This document shows positions 39,450 through 51,284 of a DNA stretch of 64,000 bases, piece after piece (the first letter of the stretch is position 1; each line of letters starts with the position of its first letter). The DNA is taken from contig NC_034414.1 in the NCBI RefSeq assembly GCF_002078875.1, positions 30,603,721-30,667,720 on the forward strand, given 5' to 3'. Both the position numbers and the translations under genes were made by a program. The notes beneath the pieces were generated by a model, which was given only the letters and a program-made list of their open reading frames with translations, did no database searches and had not been told where the DNA came from. Source of the stretch: Numida meleagris (Eukaryota; Chordata; Aves; Galliformes; Numididae).

Positions 39450-39785
39450 CATGCCCAGGTGTTTGATAGCCTCGCCCGAAGCAGCGATGCCGCACCGCCC
39501 CCGAGCCGCGCTCCTCAGCGCCCGCCGGGCCGCCGAAGCTCTCCGGGCCGGGCAGCTTTGGGACGGGCTTCCGGCCGGCCGACTGCCGCCCAGACCCTAA
39601 GCTTCCGGGTGGGACCGCTAGGGGGCGCTGTAACTGCGAGGCGCCGGGCGCGGCAGCTCCTCCCTGCGGGCGGCTGGGAAGCGGGCACCGAGCAGCGTTG
39701 CGGGGCGCCTGGAGCCTAAGGCGCCGCGCCACGCCCCGCCCCGCCGGAACCTCGCCGGGGTAACGGGGCGGCGCTATCAAGCACG
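39450..39785. promoter_or_regulatory. Orphan CpG island with promoter-type motifs
   Basis: A sharp block of CpG-rich sequence inside AT-rich surroundings. It holds ETS-type CTTCCGG motifs (near 39569 and at 39603-39609), tandem Sp1-type sites (ACGCCCCGCCCCGCC near 39731-39745), a CTCF-like site at 39615-39630 and many CGCC/GGCG cores. In vertebrates such a block is usually a constitutive promoter. No coding first exon could be recognised on either strand: the frames that cross it are typical CpG-island open reading with no known product. It may drive a distant gene, a lncRNA or an alternative KATNBL1 first exon 5.6 kb upstream of the main one. Confidence 0.75.
39615..39630 (+). promoter_or_regulatory. 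CTCF-like site
   Basis: CCGCTAGGGGGCGCTG fits the vertebrate CTCF core (CCACNAGGGGGCGCT) at nearly all informative positions. It lies in the orphan CpG island in the forward orientation. Occupancy cannot be judged from sequence. Confidence 0.65.
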
Positions 39786-39789
39786 GGAA

Positions 39790-42700
39790 GCTGTCGGCTT
39801 TTCAACTGAGAATTTCTAAAGGAGTTCACACAGTTCGTTTCTGAACGAGTCCGGTCAGAGTCATTTCTAGGACCAAGTCCAGTCTTCCCGTTTAACTCGT
39901 GAATTGCAGCTTCCTGTTCCTGGGCAGCCGAGTGCAAAGCACAACGTAAAGCCAAAGCAACACATACTCAAACAATTCTGGTCATTCATATACAAATAGG
40001 TTTATAATATTTCTGAGCCAGAACTACTTTTCCTTCCATTTTTACCAGACACAATGTCTAACAGCATCACTTTAGGGGGGAAGACAAATGTAATCTGTAC
40101 CATTATCTCATTGCATTATTAATTATGGATCTGAAACCATGACAATTCATAATGTGATTTCAAATAAATAATATGTAAAAAGCTCCCACACTGTTAGCAA
40201 CCCAGAAAATCAGATCCTAAATTCTTCGTGCATTTTCTTTATTAAGGCCTATCTGTTCTATTTCTCTCAAAATGATCACCTTGAAAGCATAGTTTTCCGT
40301 CAGGAAAATGAAGTAGAAAGTTGTTATTAATGGTATATGATTCCTATATTAAACTAAAAATGTATAGTTAGTTACATACAATAATATTAAGATAATCTTT
40401 TCTGAATATCGCAGTGAGGATTTTTCTTCCTTTTAAAGCAGTTACTCAACTCCGTTTTTTCATTCAGATAGCAAATTATTTTGGAAGATAAAAGAAATAT
40501 TCCCAGTGGAAGAGCATCTCCTGACAGCACAACTTTTCAGCGCCTCCTTCAGTGCACTGAGTTTCTGCTAGGATTTTTGACCCTCATGTCCACCCAGCGC
40601 TGTTTGCTGCGCAAACCCACCTTGCTCGCAGTGTGGCTTTTGTATGTGCGTGTGTGCGCTTTGGAAACCATTTCACCAGTGGCAGTGATGACAACTGATT
40701 TCTCTCATATGCGTCGCTGACCAGACAGCAGATGGTGGAAACATTCTGTTCCTGCTAATCTGACCCAGAGCTGCCAATCCAGCCAGGGAAAAGCTTTATC
40801 CCATTACCAGTCGCCTGAGCCATCCTGTCTCCAACCTCACGACTAAAGATTAAACAGTTAATATCCTTGATGTTACTACCACCCCCACAAGTATTTAGTA
40901 CACATCACAGACATCTACTGTGCAGGTAAGAGGGGATCCATACGTGCCAGAACATATCATTACATTTAAATTCTACCTACAGAGGAGTGACAGAGAAGCC
41001 AGGCTGGTAAAATGAGAACATCAACTGGGATTGCACTTTGTTACATAGCAGCTGACAAGTAAAAGTCTATTAAAGATAGAATATTGGGGAAAATAGAAAA
41101 TACAAGTAGACAGTGAGAAATGTAATCTGGAAAAGGAGTAGACATTATAACAAGGAAGTGCAAACACAAAAAGAACAAAATATCAAGATGCAACTCACTT
41201 CTGTAGGTTTCAGAAACAAAACGAGCTATCGGTATAACACCGCCCAGCTTAAAAAAAGCTTTAACAGATTCTGAACAGAACAAGATTTTTTCAGTGAGCT
41301 TATCCATCCTATGGACGGTGTGCTTTGCTGCACATTCAACACAGCAGACTTCTGTGTTGGGTCCGAAATCACTATCAACATTTTTCTTTTACACCAGAAA
41401 TTGCCAGAAAAACTACTGTTGCATTTGTGAAGATGCCAATAATTACACAAAATTTGAAATTCAAGCTAACTGAAAGGAAACAATCCAAAGAATTCTTGAG
41501 TTTATATCCAGACTCAATTCACTGAAATTCCTTATTTTAAAAAATGCATATATATTTGTTTAATACCAGCATAAGTTTCAAGTATACGTAAATATGAAAG
41601 GAGTCAGTAGGTTTTATTTGTTACATGTTGGTATGCTTATATTCCCATCTGTTAGATCTGCAGGTACTTAAATCTATATTCTTTCTCTTCTGCAGAAAAG
41701 CATTATTCAGATTAGATATCATGATCTTATAAAATGTTATTACTGTATAATTACTTGAATCTAGTTAGATTCTCTTTTAGCCTTCCAGAAGATGTGACTA
41801 TTCAAACCTGCCATAAGCTGCACAATCTCATTCATAAAACAGCCACAAAATCAACTATACAAAACTGCCCTTGAGGAAAGGGTAGTAATCATAAGTCCTT
41901 GGTGGCACCTTAAAATGCCTTTGCATTCATTTCCTCACTCCATGTTTAACACAGATTCATTTATGGTAGTTACAGAAAATCTTGCAGTATAGGTGCATTG
42001 GCAGTTTTATTTATTATCATCTGCATTGTTTTTTTTTTTTTTTTTTTTGTACAGCTATGTTTCTGAAGTCTGAAAATATCCTTCACTGGTCCAAAAAAAA
42101 ATTCTTATCAGATAACATTATTTAAATAATAATGTATTCTTCTTTAGCTTATTCATACCAACAATAATAAGAAGTATTCCAGGGTAGATTACATAAATTG
42201 GAGTCTCTCACAGATGATATTTTTCTTTGAAAATATTTAATTAGATCTTGACTAAAAGTGATTGAAGTTTAAATTCATTGCTAGTAATTATTAAAAAAGC
42301 ATGACATTTTCTTTCTTCAGCTTCAACAACAAAATGTAACTTCTGGCAAAATACTTTTTTTTATGCCACTGTAGTGGATTTTGATCATAGGATTAAAATA
42401 AGCAATATTAGAGAAGTAGCCCTTTCTTCATGCAAGCTTCAAGCGTATTAAAAATATCTTGGAAATGTACTGGCACTCCTGTATTATCACTATGCAGGAA
42501 CAGCAACATTACGTATTTCTTCTATCAATAAAACTTATATAAATTATAAAATTAAAAAAAAGGAAAAAAAAACAACAATGAAAGGGAAGACAGAACTGGG
42601 AAATGACGTTCCAAAAAAGAATATGAATTTTCAGTACCTTGCAATTAATACAAGAAACTCTGGTGGATTGTTTTGTGTGTGTTTGTTTGTTTGTTGTTTA

Positions 42701-44880
42701 ATTCAGAGAATGCAATAGTAAAAAGTAAGTTAAAAGAAAATGGGTCAAGAAATATATTTAGAAAAGATAAAATGATGCTTTGTTATTGGGACTGTTTTTC
42801 TGGAAGCTACACAAAAGAAGTGAAATTCTTAATGGAAATGACTACAACTGAGTCGTAGACTGGTTAACTTGTTAATATTATCAGCTAGATGGTCCATGGT
42901 CATTGCTAAGTAGCCAGGGTAAGACTTGTCTTTCTGGACATAGAATTCAGTCCTTAACAGAAATTTTATTTCTACATTTTTATTACAATTTCTATTCTAT
43001 TTTATGTGGACTTGAAGAACAGCTTCTTTTCAGAAAAGCTGCTTACTAACCGACCCAGTAACCAGAACATTATTCTATTTGGTAACCTTGACTGAACAAA
43101 CCAGTTGCTCTGCCCTTTAAAAGCCAACCATAAGCATAAGGTCATATGACATTCCTCAGGATTTTGAATAAAAATAATGGTTGTTGCAAATCTCTGATTA
43201 CATCACATAGAAAATGCATTGTCAAGTTCTTGTCCTTTTTCATTTTTTTATGGAACACACGTTCCCTATGATGATATTATTCATTTTGGCATGTTATTTT
43301 TCATGATAGTATCAGTCTTCTAAGTAAAATTGGACTTTATATGGTACATTTTTAACATTTTTCATTTTATATTATTTTATATATGTGCATATTAATGGCT
43401 ACATAACAGATTATATCCTTCTTGTTGGAATATAATCTGTAGAGGAGAAAAGTATTGTAAAATCAAATACCCCATGTCTTTGGAATTCCACTACAACAGC
43501 AATATTATTGACTTGAAGTTAATGTACAGATATTTAATTTCAAGGGGGAAAAAAAAACAAACACGTTATGTTGCTTTTAGCACTGACAAAAATATAGAAA
43601 TTATCAATACTGAAACACTCAGGTAGTTCCTAGAGACTTAAAATGTCAAGTGTAGTTTATGTCCATAACCATGTAAGACTGCCAAACGTAGGTAAGATGG
43701 TATTTTGACACCTTTTTTTCTAAGAGAAGTACCATCTTTAAGAAGGAATGTTGTTGCCAGGGACAGAACATTTGAAGGACCTTTTGAGGATGCCATCAGC
43801 ACTGCTTTTGGTTTATTTAACCTAGCAAAATGAAATTGCTGAGAAGTTAAAGTTATTCTTTACAGCAAATGTCTATTTGCCACCTATGATAGAAAGTGAG
43901 AGTTCTTTAAACCATAGAATAATATTGGCACAAGAAGAATAAACACGGCATTTAGATGTGAAATTAGAACAGATTCCTAAGCACCAGGGCATTTTGGCTC
44001 AAAAGGAGAATGATGAAAGTGCAAGAACCCAGCAGCTCTTACACACAGAATGACGATGAAACTTTTGAGAAGAAACATTGCCTGAACTGATGACTTGATT
44101 ATATATCCACAGTTTATTTTTAGTGCTATCAAATGCCTTCTTCAAATAGCAGTGTTGTGCTATATGCTAGTATCTCATAGACCACCTTGTTTTAAATCCT
44201 GAATCATAAGTCAAAAAAAAAAAAAAAAAGAAAAAAACCAAAAGGAGGTAATGTGGTCATCAATTAGATCCAGATAGTCTTGGAGTTACTCAGACACTGA
44301 AGAAATGTTTTAGTAACTTAGTTATGATTTAAATGATTTAAATTGTCATACTTAAGTTAATGAAGAAAGGATTTATCAAAGCCCATCCTTTCTTCCCCCC
44401 AAAATGACAGTAAGATACATTAGGAACAAAAAATTTGGCCAATCCAAAATGTGTCTGTGTCAGGTATGGATCTGGTCCCGGTTCTGCAGGTATGTTGTGC
44501 AGCTGCATGGCAAAAATATCACACATCAGAGCAGAATTTATGATGGAAAGGAATGAAGTATGAGGAGATGTAGAATAAATCTCACCTTTTCCTCCGTTTA
44601 TTACAACATCTTTCCCACCACCTTTACTTCTCAGATATGTCCTGAGATGCTATACCAGATCAAAGAGAGGGCTGGGATAACACCCAAGCCTCAGGGGCGG
44701 AGCAGCTGTTTGTACTCAGCTATAATCTGCAGTCAGCGTGGACTTCTCTTCCAGTTTTAGCATCTCAAGCTCATAATTATGCTGCGTCATTGTCACCTGC
44801 GGACACAGTAGAGATCAAGGGTTGCAAGGCTCCCGATTCAATAAAAATACTCGAGGAACACTACACATCAGAAAGCCTTC
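39790..44880. other. Intergenic between two CpG islands
   Basis: No exon recognised. A more complex, less AT-rich block at about 40490-40860 could be a conserved non-coding element. Homopolymers include a 20-base T run at 42029-42048 and a 17-base A run at 44213-44229. A small hairpin lies at 43407-43439. Confidence 0.55.
43407..43439. repeat. Short inverted repeat
   Basis: CAGATTATAT (43407-43416) and ATATAATCTG (43430-43439) are exact reverse complements. The pairing continues inward as CC/GG past a one-base bulge. No associated gene is known. Confidence 0.75.
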
Positions 44881-45141
44881 CCTATGGTGAGCAACACCGG
44901 AATGCAGTGCCGGCGCTTGTCAGCGCTGCATGATGCCCGCGAAGCCAGCTTGCTTACTCACAGGGCCTGTGCCCCCGGCTCTTTTCAGGAGGTGCTGCTG
45001 CGCAGCGCGAGGCGGAAAAACGGCGGGAAGCGCGGAGCTGGCACCGCCGCGTGCTCGAGGTGACGGCGGGCGAGAACCACGAGGAAGCAGAGCGCCCGCA
45101 CTGCCCTGCGGGCACGCCCCCGCAGCGGAGGGCGCTCCTCA

Positions 45142-45156
45142 CCGCCAGAGGGCGCC
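45142..45156 (+). promoter_or_regulatory. CTCF-like site
   Basis: CCGCCAGAGGGCGCC matches the CTCF core in the CCAGAGGGCGC form. It has the same orientation as the site at 39615 and lies just upstream of the presumed KATNBL1 start. Confidence 0.6.
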
Positions 45157-45163
45157 TTGTGCA

Positions 45164-45193
45164 GGCACGGCACGGCACGGCACGGCACGGCAC
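45164..45193. repeat. (GGCAC)6 pentanucleotide microsatellite
   Basis: Six perfect GGCAC units lie in the KATNBL1 CpG island, between the CTCF-like site and the ZNF143-like core. Its length is likely to vary between individuals. Confidence 0.95.
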
Positions 45194-45222
45194 GGGCGGA
45201 GGCGGAGCGAGGCGGGGCGCGG

Positions 45223-45232
45223 CCCAGCATGC
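45223..45232 (+). promoter_or_regulatory. ZNF143-like promoter core
   Basis: CCCAGCATGC is the invariant centre of the motif bound by ZNF143, common just upstream of CpG-island start sites. The flanking half of the full consensus is weak, so this is suggestive only. Confidence 0.4.
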
Positions 45233-45239
45233 AGCGCGG

Positions 45240-45341
45240 CGCCGTTTGAATGGCGCAGGCTGTGGGCGCTGGCTCTCGGCTGTAGCTTTCCGTGACAGTC
45301 TCTGCCGTCGGCGTGGCCCGGCCCGGTACCATGAGCGGCAG
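45240..45341 (+). other. KATNBL1: KATNBL1 exon 1 (5' UTR, start uncertain)
   Basis: The exon ends at GGCAG|GTGAGC, a strong donor with the intron starting at 45342. The next acceptor that suits is at 51283-51284, in front of the exon with the conserved start codon. Exon 1 is non-coding for the main protein but holds an ATG at 45331-45333 in a good context (A at -3). The transcription start is inferred from the island and not seen; 45240 is a placeholder. Confidence 0.55.
45331..45341 (+). promoter_or_regulatory. Upstream ORF start, overlaps main start after splicing
   Basis: ATGAGCGGCAG at the end of exon 1 continues in exon 2 from 51285. The joined frame is an 11-codon ORF that ends at TGA 51307-51309, which lies 3' of the main ATG (51299-51301) in another frame. 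Such an overlapping uORF would lower translation of KATNBL1 unless it is skipped by leaky scanning. It depends on the start of transcription and on the exon 1-exon 2 junction, both inferred. Confidence 0.5.
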
Positions 45342-48300
45342 GTGAGCGAGGCCAGAAGGGGCGCCGCGGCGGAAAGGCCGGCTGCAGGAGGTCCCCTGTG
45401 GCAGGGCCCCTCCTCGGCCCGGAGCGCGCCCGCGGCGCTGCGAGACGGGCGGGGAGGGGCCGTGGTCGGGCCTTCCGCCGGCGGCTTTCCGGGGCTACTC
45501 GCTCGGGCCCGGTGCGGTGCGCCTCCCCGGCCCCGGAGCCGTGGGCGGGCCGCCGCGGCCCGCAGGTGGGAGCGGAGCCGCCCTGCTGGGCTCCGGGGCC
45601 CTGGCGGCCTCCCCGCCGGTCTCGGCTGCGCCCGTGTGGGGCTCCACGGGCGGCCCTGCCTCGGCTCCAGCGGGGCTCCGCTTCGGCCTTCTAAAGCGAC
45701 GGCGTCAGCTGGGAGTCAAAACCGACGTGTGCTCCTGTAGGCAGGCGGCAGGAGCGTGGAAGTGCTGTAGTGCTGCCCGGGGAGGATAATAGCCGGGGTG
45801 AGGCCTGCTGACTGGGCTCTGCGCCCTGGGTGTGACAGATGCCTTCCTGCACTGAGGAGGAGAGGGAGGGAACAAGACATCTTCATTTGCTTGAGGAGCC
45901 TGTGTTAATTGCCTTCTTAAAAGGACTTCACATCTCGTTTTCTGCTGTGTTGGAGTAGTTTGGCTTGTCATTCAGTGTAGATCTAACAAACTCCAAAGAG
46001 TGAAACCAGTTACAGAGATTGTGTGGTAGTGTTATCAGTTTTTTGTTGTTGTTGTTCGTGTAATGTGCTATGCTTTGGAGCAAGGATAAGTCCATTATTT
46101 ATTTAAGAACTGCCTCTTTCTGGAAGGTGAATGTTGCCTTTCTTACTGCCTTGGTTTTTGTTCTTCCGGTTGTGTAGCTGCAGACAGGGAAGCACAAGAA
46201 GGGTGGTTAGCTGTGCTGGGAGAATTAAATGTAACAGATGGCAGGGTAGTGGCTTTCCTCCCTTGCTGGGTGGGGAAAAAAACCAAATTGTTTTAGTTTA
46301 AAGCTGTTACTTTATTATTAATCAGTGCATAAATTTGACTAAAATGTCACTAACCTTATTAATTTCTAAACTTTATAACTGAGAACACTTATTATGTCTT
46401 AAAAATAGTATTAATGTGGTATCCTTATATAAATACGTTTACATACGTGAATATCCTGTTTTGTAGTGTTATAGTAGTTTATGTGAACTACATCCATAAG
46501 TTTTGCAGCTTCTCTTTTTGATGCTTTTCAATTAGAATAATTAGGATGTCTTTTACTTGAATCAATCTGTATCTTGATCCTGGGTAAAGGCTGAGTTTGA
46601 ATTAAGATTTTTAGACGCTGTCAACATCTCATACTAAAAAGATGTGTAGGGTAACATTAAGGGTAGCATAAAAAGCCACATGATCTCAAGCCATGAGATG
46701 TAGGCTCAGGCTGCATTCAGCCTCGTGGGGCTAGGTAAGTACCTGCGACACCATTGGGTTTGGAGAGGAAGGAGTTTCCCGGTTTTCCAGTGCACCTTCT
46801 TGGAGTTTGAATTTAATATTCTTGCTACAGATTGGGGTTAAACAGTGAATAGGAAAAAAAAAAACATGACCGCATTTGATTTTTATGGGCGATTTCTTAA
46901 AGCTTATTGATGGTATGAATGTGAGAGCTTCAATGTATTAGGGTTCTGTTTCCTATCAAACAGCTGTCAGATAGTTTTAACAATAGAAGTTTTCCAACCT
47001 TATTATTCTTAGAGTGTTTTTAGGTGAAAATCAACAGGTAAAAAGCATCTTTTTGTTAGTGGAAGACTACTTCTATGATTCTACTTTCCAGTGCTCGAGC
47101 GCTTTTTAAAATGTAACGTGCCTTTAAATTTTACTTCCAGATGCTGAAAATAGCATGGTTCTTTGACCTTTTCTGGACAAAATATTTTTCTAGAAATTAA
47201 ATGTTCCGCAGTCTAGTAACTGAACGAGTACTCACCCCCATGCCTGGATTCATCCTCACTAAACTTCACTGAACTCCGGCCTGTGGTCACTTCCAGAGCT
47301 TCATTATGACTGTTTATGACAGTGGACCCCGTACAAATTCCATGCCTTTGTAGTAGGAAACTGAGCTTAAAAAAATGTAGCAATGGTTAACTTGTCACTC
47401 AAGTAGTATTTCTTTACTGCAAACTTAGTCTATGTTAATTTTTTCAAATAAGAAGCTTCGAACTTGGGGGAAAAAAAATGGCCTGACAGGTGGAGTTGGC
47501 TAAAACTTGTGCCCTGGTGATCTGTAAGGCTTGTCTTGTAGTGTTGTACAAAAACACTTCATTGATGATAATTCAAGATTTTAAGGAATGCATTTGTTAA
47601 GATAATTCAGTGCGTTACTCTTAATGAATTGTCAGAGTATAATTACATAGAAAAGTCTTTTTAAAAAATCTGTTCCGTAATCAAAGCATGTGGAAGGATG
47701 TATAATCAAGAGACAGATGGATTCTGTAATATTTGTCGGTCAGACTTAAAATGAAAGGAAATGATGCCAAGTTTACACAGTCTCTTCTACGTCACAAGAT
47801 AGCGCTAATTTATTTTTCTAGACAAATTACCTTTTTGGAAATAAATTTGGAGTAACCGTTCTTGGAGATTTCTCATGAGACTTTTAAATCTGACAATAAT
47901 TAGTGAAATTACTTGCTCTTTACTGGTTCTGAGATGTGGCAGCTTCAAATGCCTTCAAAGCAGGCACATCCTCTCTGTGCAGGGTAACAATTAATTGACT
48001 TTTCCAGCTGATTCAAATAAGGATTGATGTTGTCATCCTTGAGACTGTGCTCAATGTGCTTGATATAATGTGAGGGGTGGGGGAGAAACACCAGAACATC
48101 TGTGATGGCTAATGTACGTGGAATGCTGTAGGAAAAGTAAGCTTTTAAGAATTCTGGCAATGAACAGGATGGGATGCATGATTCCTTTAGAGAATATTGC
48201 AGATGACTGAAATGTAACAAATTTACATTTGTTCTGCTGTCATGCAAAGTACTCAAGTTTGTGCACTGTAAGAAATTAACGTTATGTTAAAACATGTGAA

Positions 48301-51284
48301 GATTACATAACATGCAAAGAAAAGTTTGTCCCCTTCTAGGGGCCATGCCCAGAACATCTGGCCGAGGGGAGGGAGTGGCAGTGTTTGTTAATACTTGCCT
48401 TTGACAGTTGTGCACTTGAAAGCCATTTAGTGCTGCCTTCCTTCACATGACTCTGGTGTGACTTTAGAGGTGTATTGCATCTGGGTAAGATCAGAGTTTT
48501 CTGAGGGATATTTTTGTGTTGTGTTTTTTTTTTAAAACAATTAGTATGGCGTTAGAGCTGTTAGGAGAACTTTGTCCAGGTTACATCTAGTGACTGGGTA
48601 AAGATAACCTGACTTCCCATTACGCATGGTTGCTGTTACACTTGTCCTTCTGTTTCCTGAAAACTGAGGAGAGAGTGGAGAAAGGGTTATCATCTGCTTA
48701 GAAAAGCCTTCCAAGGAACAGAGGAAATGGGTGGAATGGGAGTCTGTTAGCGTAATAAACTTGTGCATTTCTGTTCAGATCTACAGTTGTGACAAAGTAC
48801 ACTGCAAAACAGTTTAAGCTTATACGTTAAAGGGCTAAGGCAGAGCTGAAGAGTCATCTTTTTATCCTTAGTTTATTTTTTAAATCATGTAAAGCAGAGG
48901 TGTTACGTTGGCCTTAAGAAATAATATAATAGCCTGTTTGGAGCAAATATAGCTAGTTGTACTCATGACAAGGGAATTTTCAAGAAGTTAAGATATAAGT
49001 TGTTTGATCTGGTATCAAAAAAAATCTAATGCAATTTTTTAAATTCTCCATATGTATCAAAAAATAGCAGTGGATGGCAATGTCTGACTATTCTAGAATA
49101 CATCTGATAGTGCTCTTGACCACTTTAATTTCCCGTAAAGCCCCTCTCATTCCCCAGTGTGCCCATTTTTAAGTGCTGATCAATGATCCATATGGAGCAC
49201 TGGGCAATCCGAGTGATCTAAAGCAAACTGTCATATATTCAGATCTTGTTGTGGGTGGTAATTATTAGCTCGGAGCCTGTAGTTCTGTTTGTGAACGTGG
49301 AACTTCCTCACGCCTGCAGACATAGATGCTTTGCTCTACATTCATCTCTAATCTTTGTTTCTGGCTATTGTTCATCACAGTTGTTTAGTTTGTCAGATAA
49401 CCCTCATCTTTAGTTTCTGGTATAACCTGGTATTGCCAACAGCCTTCATTTATCCCCTTCATGAGGCATTGTATGAATATTTCAAACAGCACATTTTTTT
49501 CTGGAGAATTTCAGCAATCTTCACTGTGTAGACCACTTAGTACTGTTAGATATTTCTCCGTGCAGAAACTTTCTCTCATCACTTGATTACTTAATTTCTC
49601 AAGAGACCTCAGTGAGGGACTTGTGCGAGCTTTTTGAAATCTCAGGTATGATCTGTCCTTTAGCTCTCCTATATCCCATACTGTACTACTTTCTGTAAAT
49701 GCGTATCCCATACTGAAAGAATGCCATTAATTTTCCAAAGCAGGACTTGCATCCATCAGTCAGGTTGACTCTTTCACAATACATTATTTGTGTCTACTAA
49801 TTCTATTCTTAATTGCATTGTTTACCAATTTGTGCAACAGAGATGTCACTGAATCTTCCTTAAGGCAGTCTTTAAATACTGTCTGTAGTTTCCTTTAGGC
49901 ACACTAGCAGCTCTACAGGAGAGGTTCTGTACCTCTTTTAATTTCTGTGGGTCTGATGCTGTTTATATTGCTCATGTTCACTGCTGCTTCTTTGTCTTCA
50001 GATACCCCCAACAGAACAAGTTAAACTTGATAGACCATCCTAAACCGTAGGACAGTGAGCGCAGACGTAAGGAGACATTCAGTAGACGTTCCTTTATATC
50101 TGATCATCTGTTGGCCCTTTGGGGTTCCCGTTCCTGGCCTTTTAAGTAGGAGTCCTTACTTTATTGTACAGTTTCAACTAGGAGGCTGGAGGCTTCACAT
50201 TCTCTCATGACATTTTGTCAGTGTGTAATCCTTTTCACTTTTCTTCTTTGGACACATCCAGCTTTATGTAGAAAACTTATCTTGCCAGTTCAGGTATTTT
50301 TGACTCGAAGGAGCTTAAGAAAATGACTCAACTACTGAAGCCAGATATACTAAACCAAGTTTCCCTGTTAAGACATTTTGCTCACCTTATGCTGCTTTCC
50401 ACTTTTAATTAGAATACATTCCAGTTTAACAGTGTTGTTTTTAGGAATCAACTTCTTGCTTTGCATGAAAGTGGATGGTATATGAGATGATTTATTTAAC
50501 AGGCAAGTAGTAGCTGTTCTGCACTGTTATAAATTCTCATTGTCACAGTGATAGTCACAAACATGATTCTTTAGAAACTGAAGTAATGGACCTTCTTGTA
50601 TCTGACAGGTTGATTCTGTGGGATTTAACTTCAGTAGCAGATTGTCCTCCCTGTTCTTGTGAAGTGGTTCTGAAAACCACTTGACTGTATATACATACTG
50701 GTCATCTGTGAAATAGAGATTTTTTTTTTTGCACAAGTAATACCCAAGTGATATGCTGAGGAGAAATTGTGGGAAGGATTTGCCAACAAGGTATGGGGAG
50801 GTATCTAACCTTTTTTTTTTTTTTTAATTCTGGTGAAGCTTACCTTATTTACCTGTCTTTCCTCATTTGGGAACAATTGAGAGACCCACTGTATTTATTT
50901 AGAAAGCAGATAAAATAGATTTGGAAGAGAATTCTCATGAATAATTTGTCTTACTCTTGCCATGAATTCTTGCCTGTATGGCACCCTAGAGTGTTGGTGT
51001 ACTGAACTGGTCTGCAAACAAGATCCATGTTTCTTGGGGATGGAGAAGAGGAGTTTTTTGCTTTTTATGGGAAACTAAAAGCAGGAATTCTGAAGTGCTT
51101 ATCAGAATGGTACTAATAAGGCTTCCTGCTGATGTTTGCTATACGGTAACGTCTCGGTTTATTTATATAATTGAATATCTTGCAAGTATTTGAACTATTT
51201 TAACTGTGTTTGCTAGTTGCATTTGAAGAAAGCTGACAATGTTTTACAAAATATGACCTGAGATAATCTTTCCCTTGAAAATAG
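45342..51284 (+). other. KATNBL1: KATNBL1 intron 1
   Basis: A 5.9-kb intron whose first ~450 bases are still CpG island. A (GTT)n stretch lies near 46042-46058 and a T run at 50811-50825. Between about 49.6 and 50.2 kb there may be a very old antisense LINE. No further exon is recognised. Confidence 0.6.
49590..50200 (-). mobile_element. Possible ancient CR1/L3-type LINE remnant
   Basis: Pieces such as 'acttgattacttaatttctc', 'cttgtgcgagctttttgaaat' and 'ctttggggttcccgttcctggcc' resemble antisense LINE sequence of the CR1/L3 group. No continuous frame is left. The call rests on general resemblance and could be wrong. Confidence 0.25.

Larger units (their letters stand above)
44885..45800 (+). 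promoter_or_regulatory. KATNBL1: CpG island, KATNBL1 promoter
   Basis: A large CpG-rich block that surrounds the first exon of KATNBL1. It contains a CTCF-like site (45142-45156), a (GGCAC)6 tandem repeat (45164-45193), Sp1-type GGGCGG and GGCGGGGC sites close behind, and CCCAGCATGC at 45223-45232, which is the core of the ZNF143-type promoter motif. No TATA box is visible, as expected for a housekeeping CpG promoter. Transcription probably begins between about 45200 and 45320, upstream of the strong donor at 45341/45342. The long frames that cross the island on both strands are compositional and are not genes. Confidence 0.85.

Noticed and set aside
39364..39780. 138-codon minus-strand frame across the orphan CpG island
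   Set aside because: An Arg/Pro/Gly-rich translation typical of CpG islands. It runs into AT-rich sequence with no donor or domain, and the opposite strand is equally open.
42029..42048. Homopolymer runs (T20 here, A19 at 22027 and 31601, A17 at 44213) considered as tails of processed pseudogenes
   Set aside because: No upstream coding or 3' UTR-like sequence and no target duplication could be seen beside them. They are treated as simple repeats.
42670..42705. GT/GTTT-rich stretch considered as a microsatellite
   Set aside because: Only a few irregular units, not a clean tandem array.
45051..45740. Long + strand open frame (229 codons) through the KATNBL1 CpG island, with other frames on both strands
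   Set aside because: Composition is driven by CpG-rich DNA: low stop frequency in all frames, Arg/Gly/Ala/Pro-rich translation and no domain. It spans the exon 1 donor and the start of intron 1.
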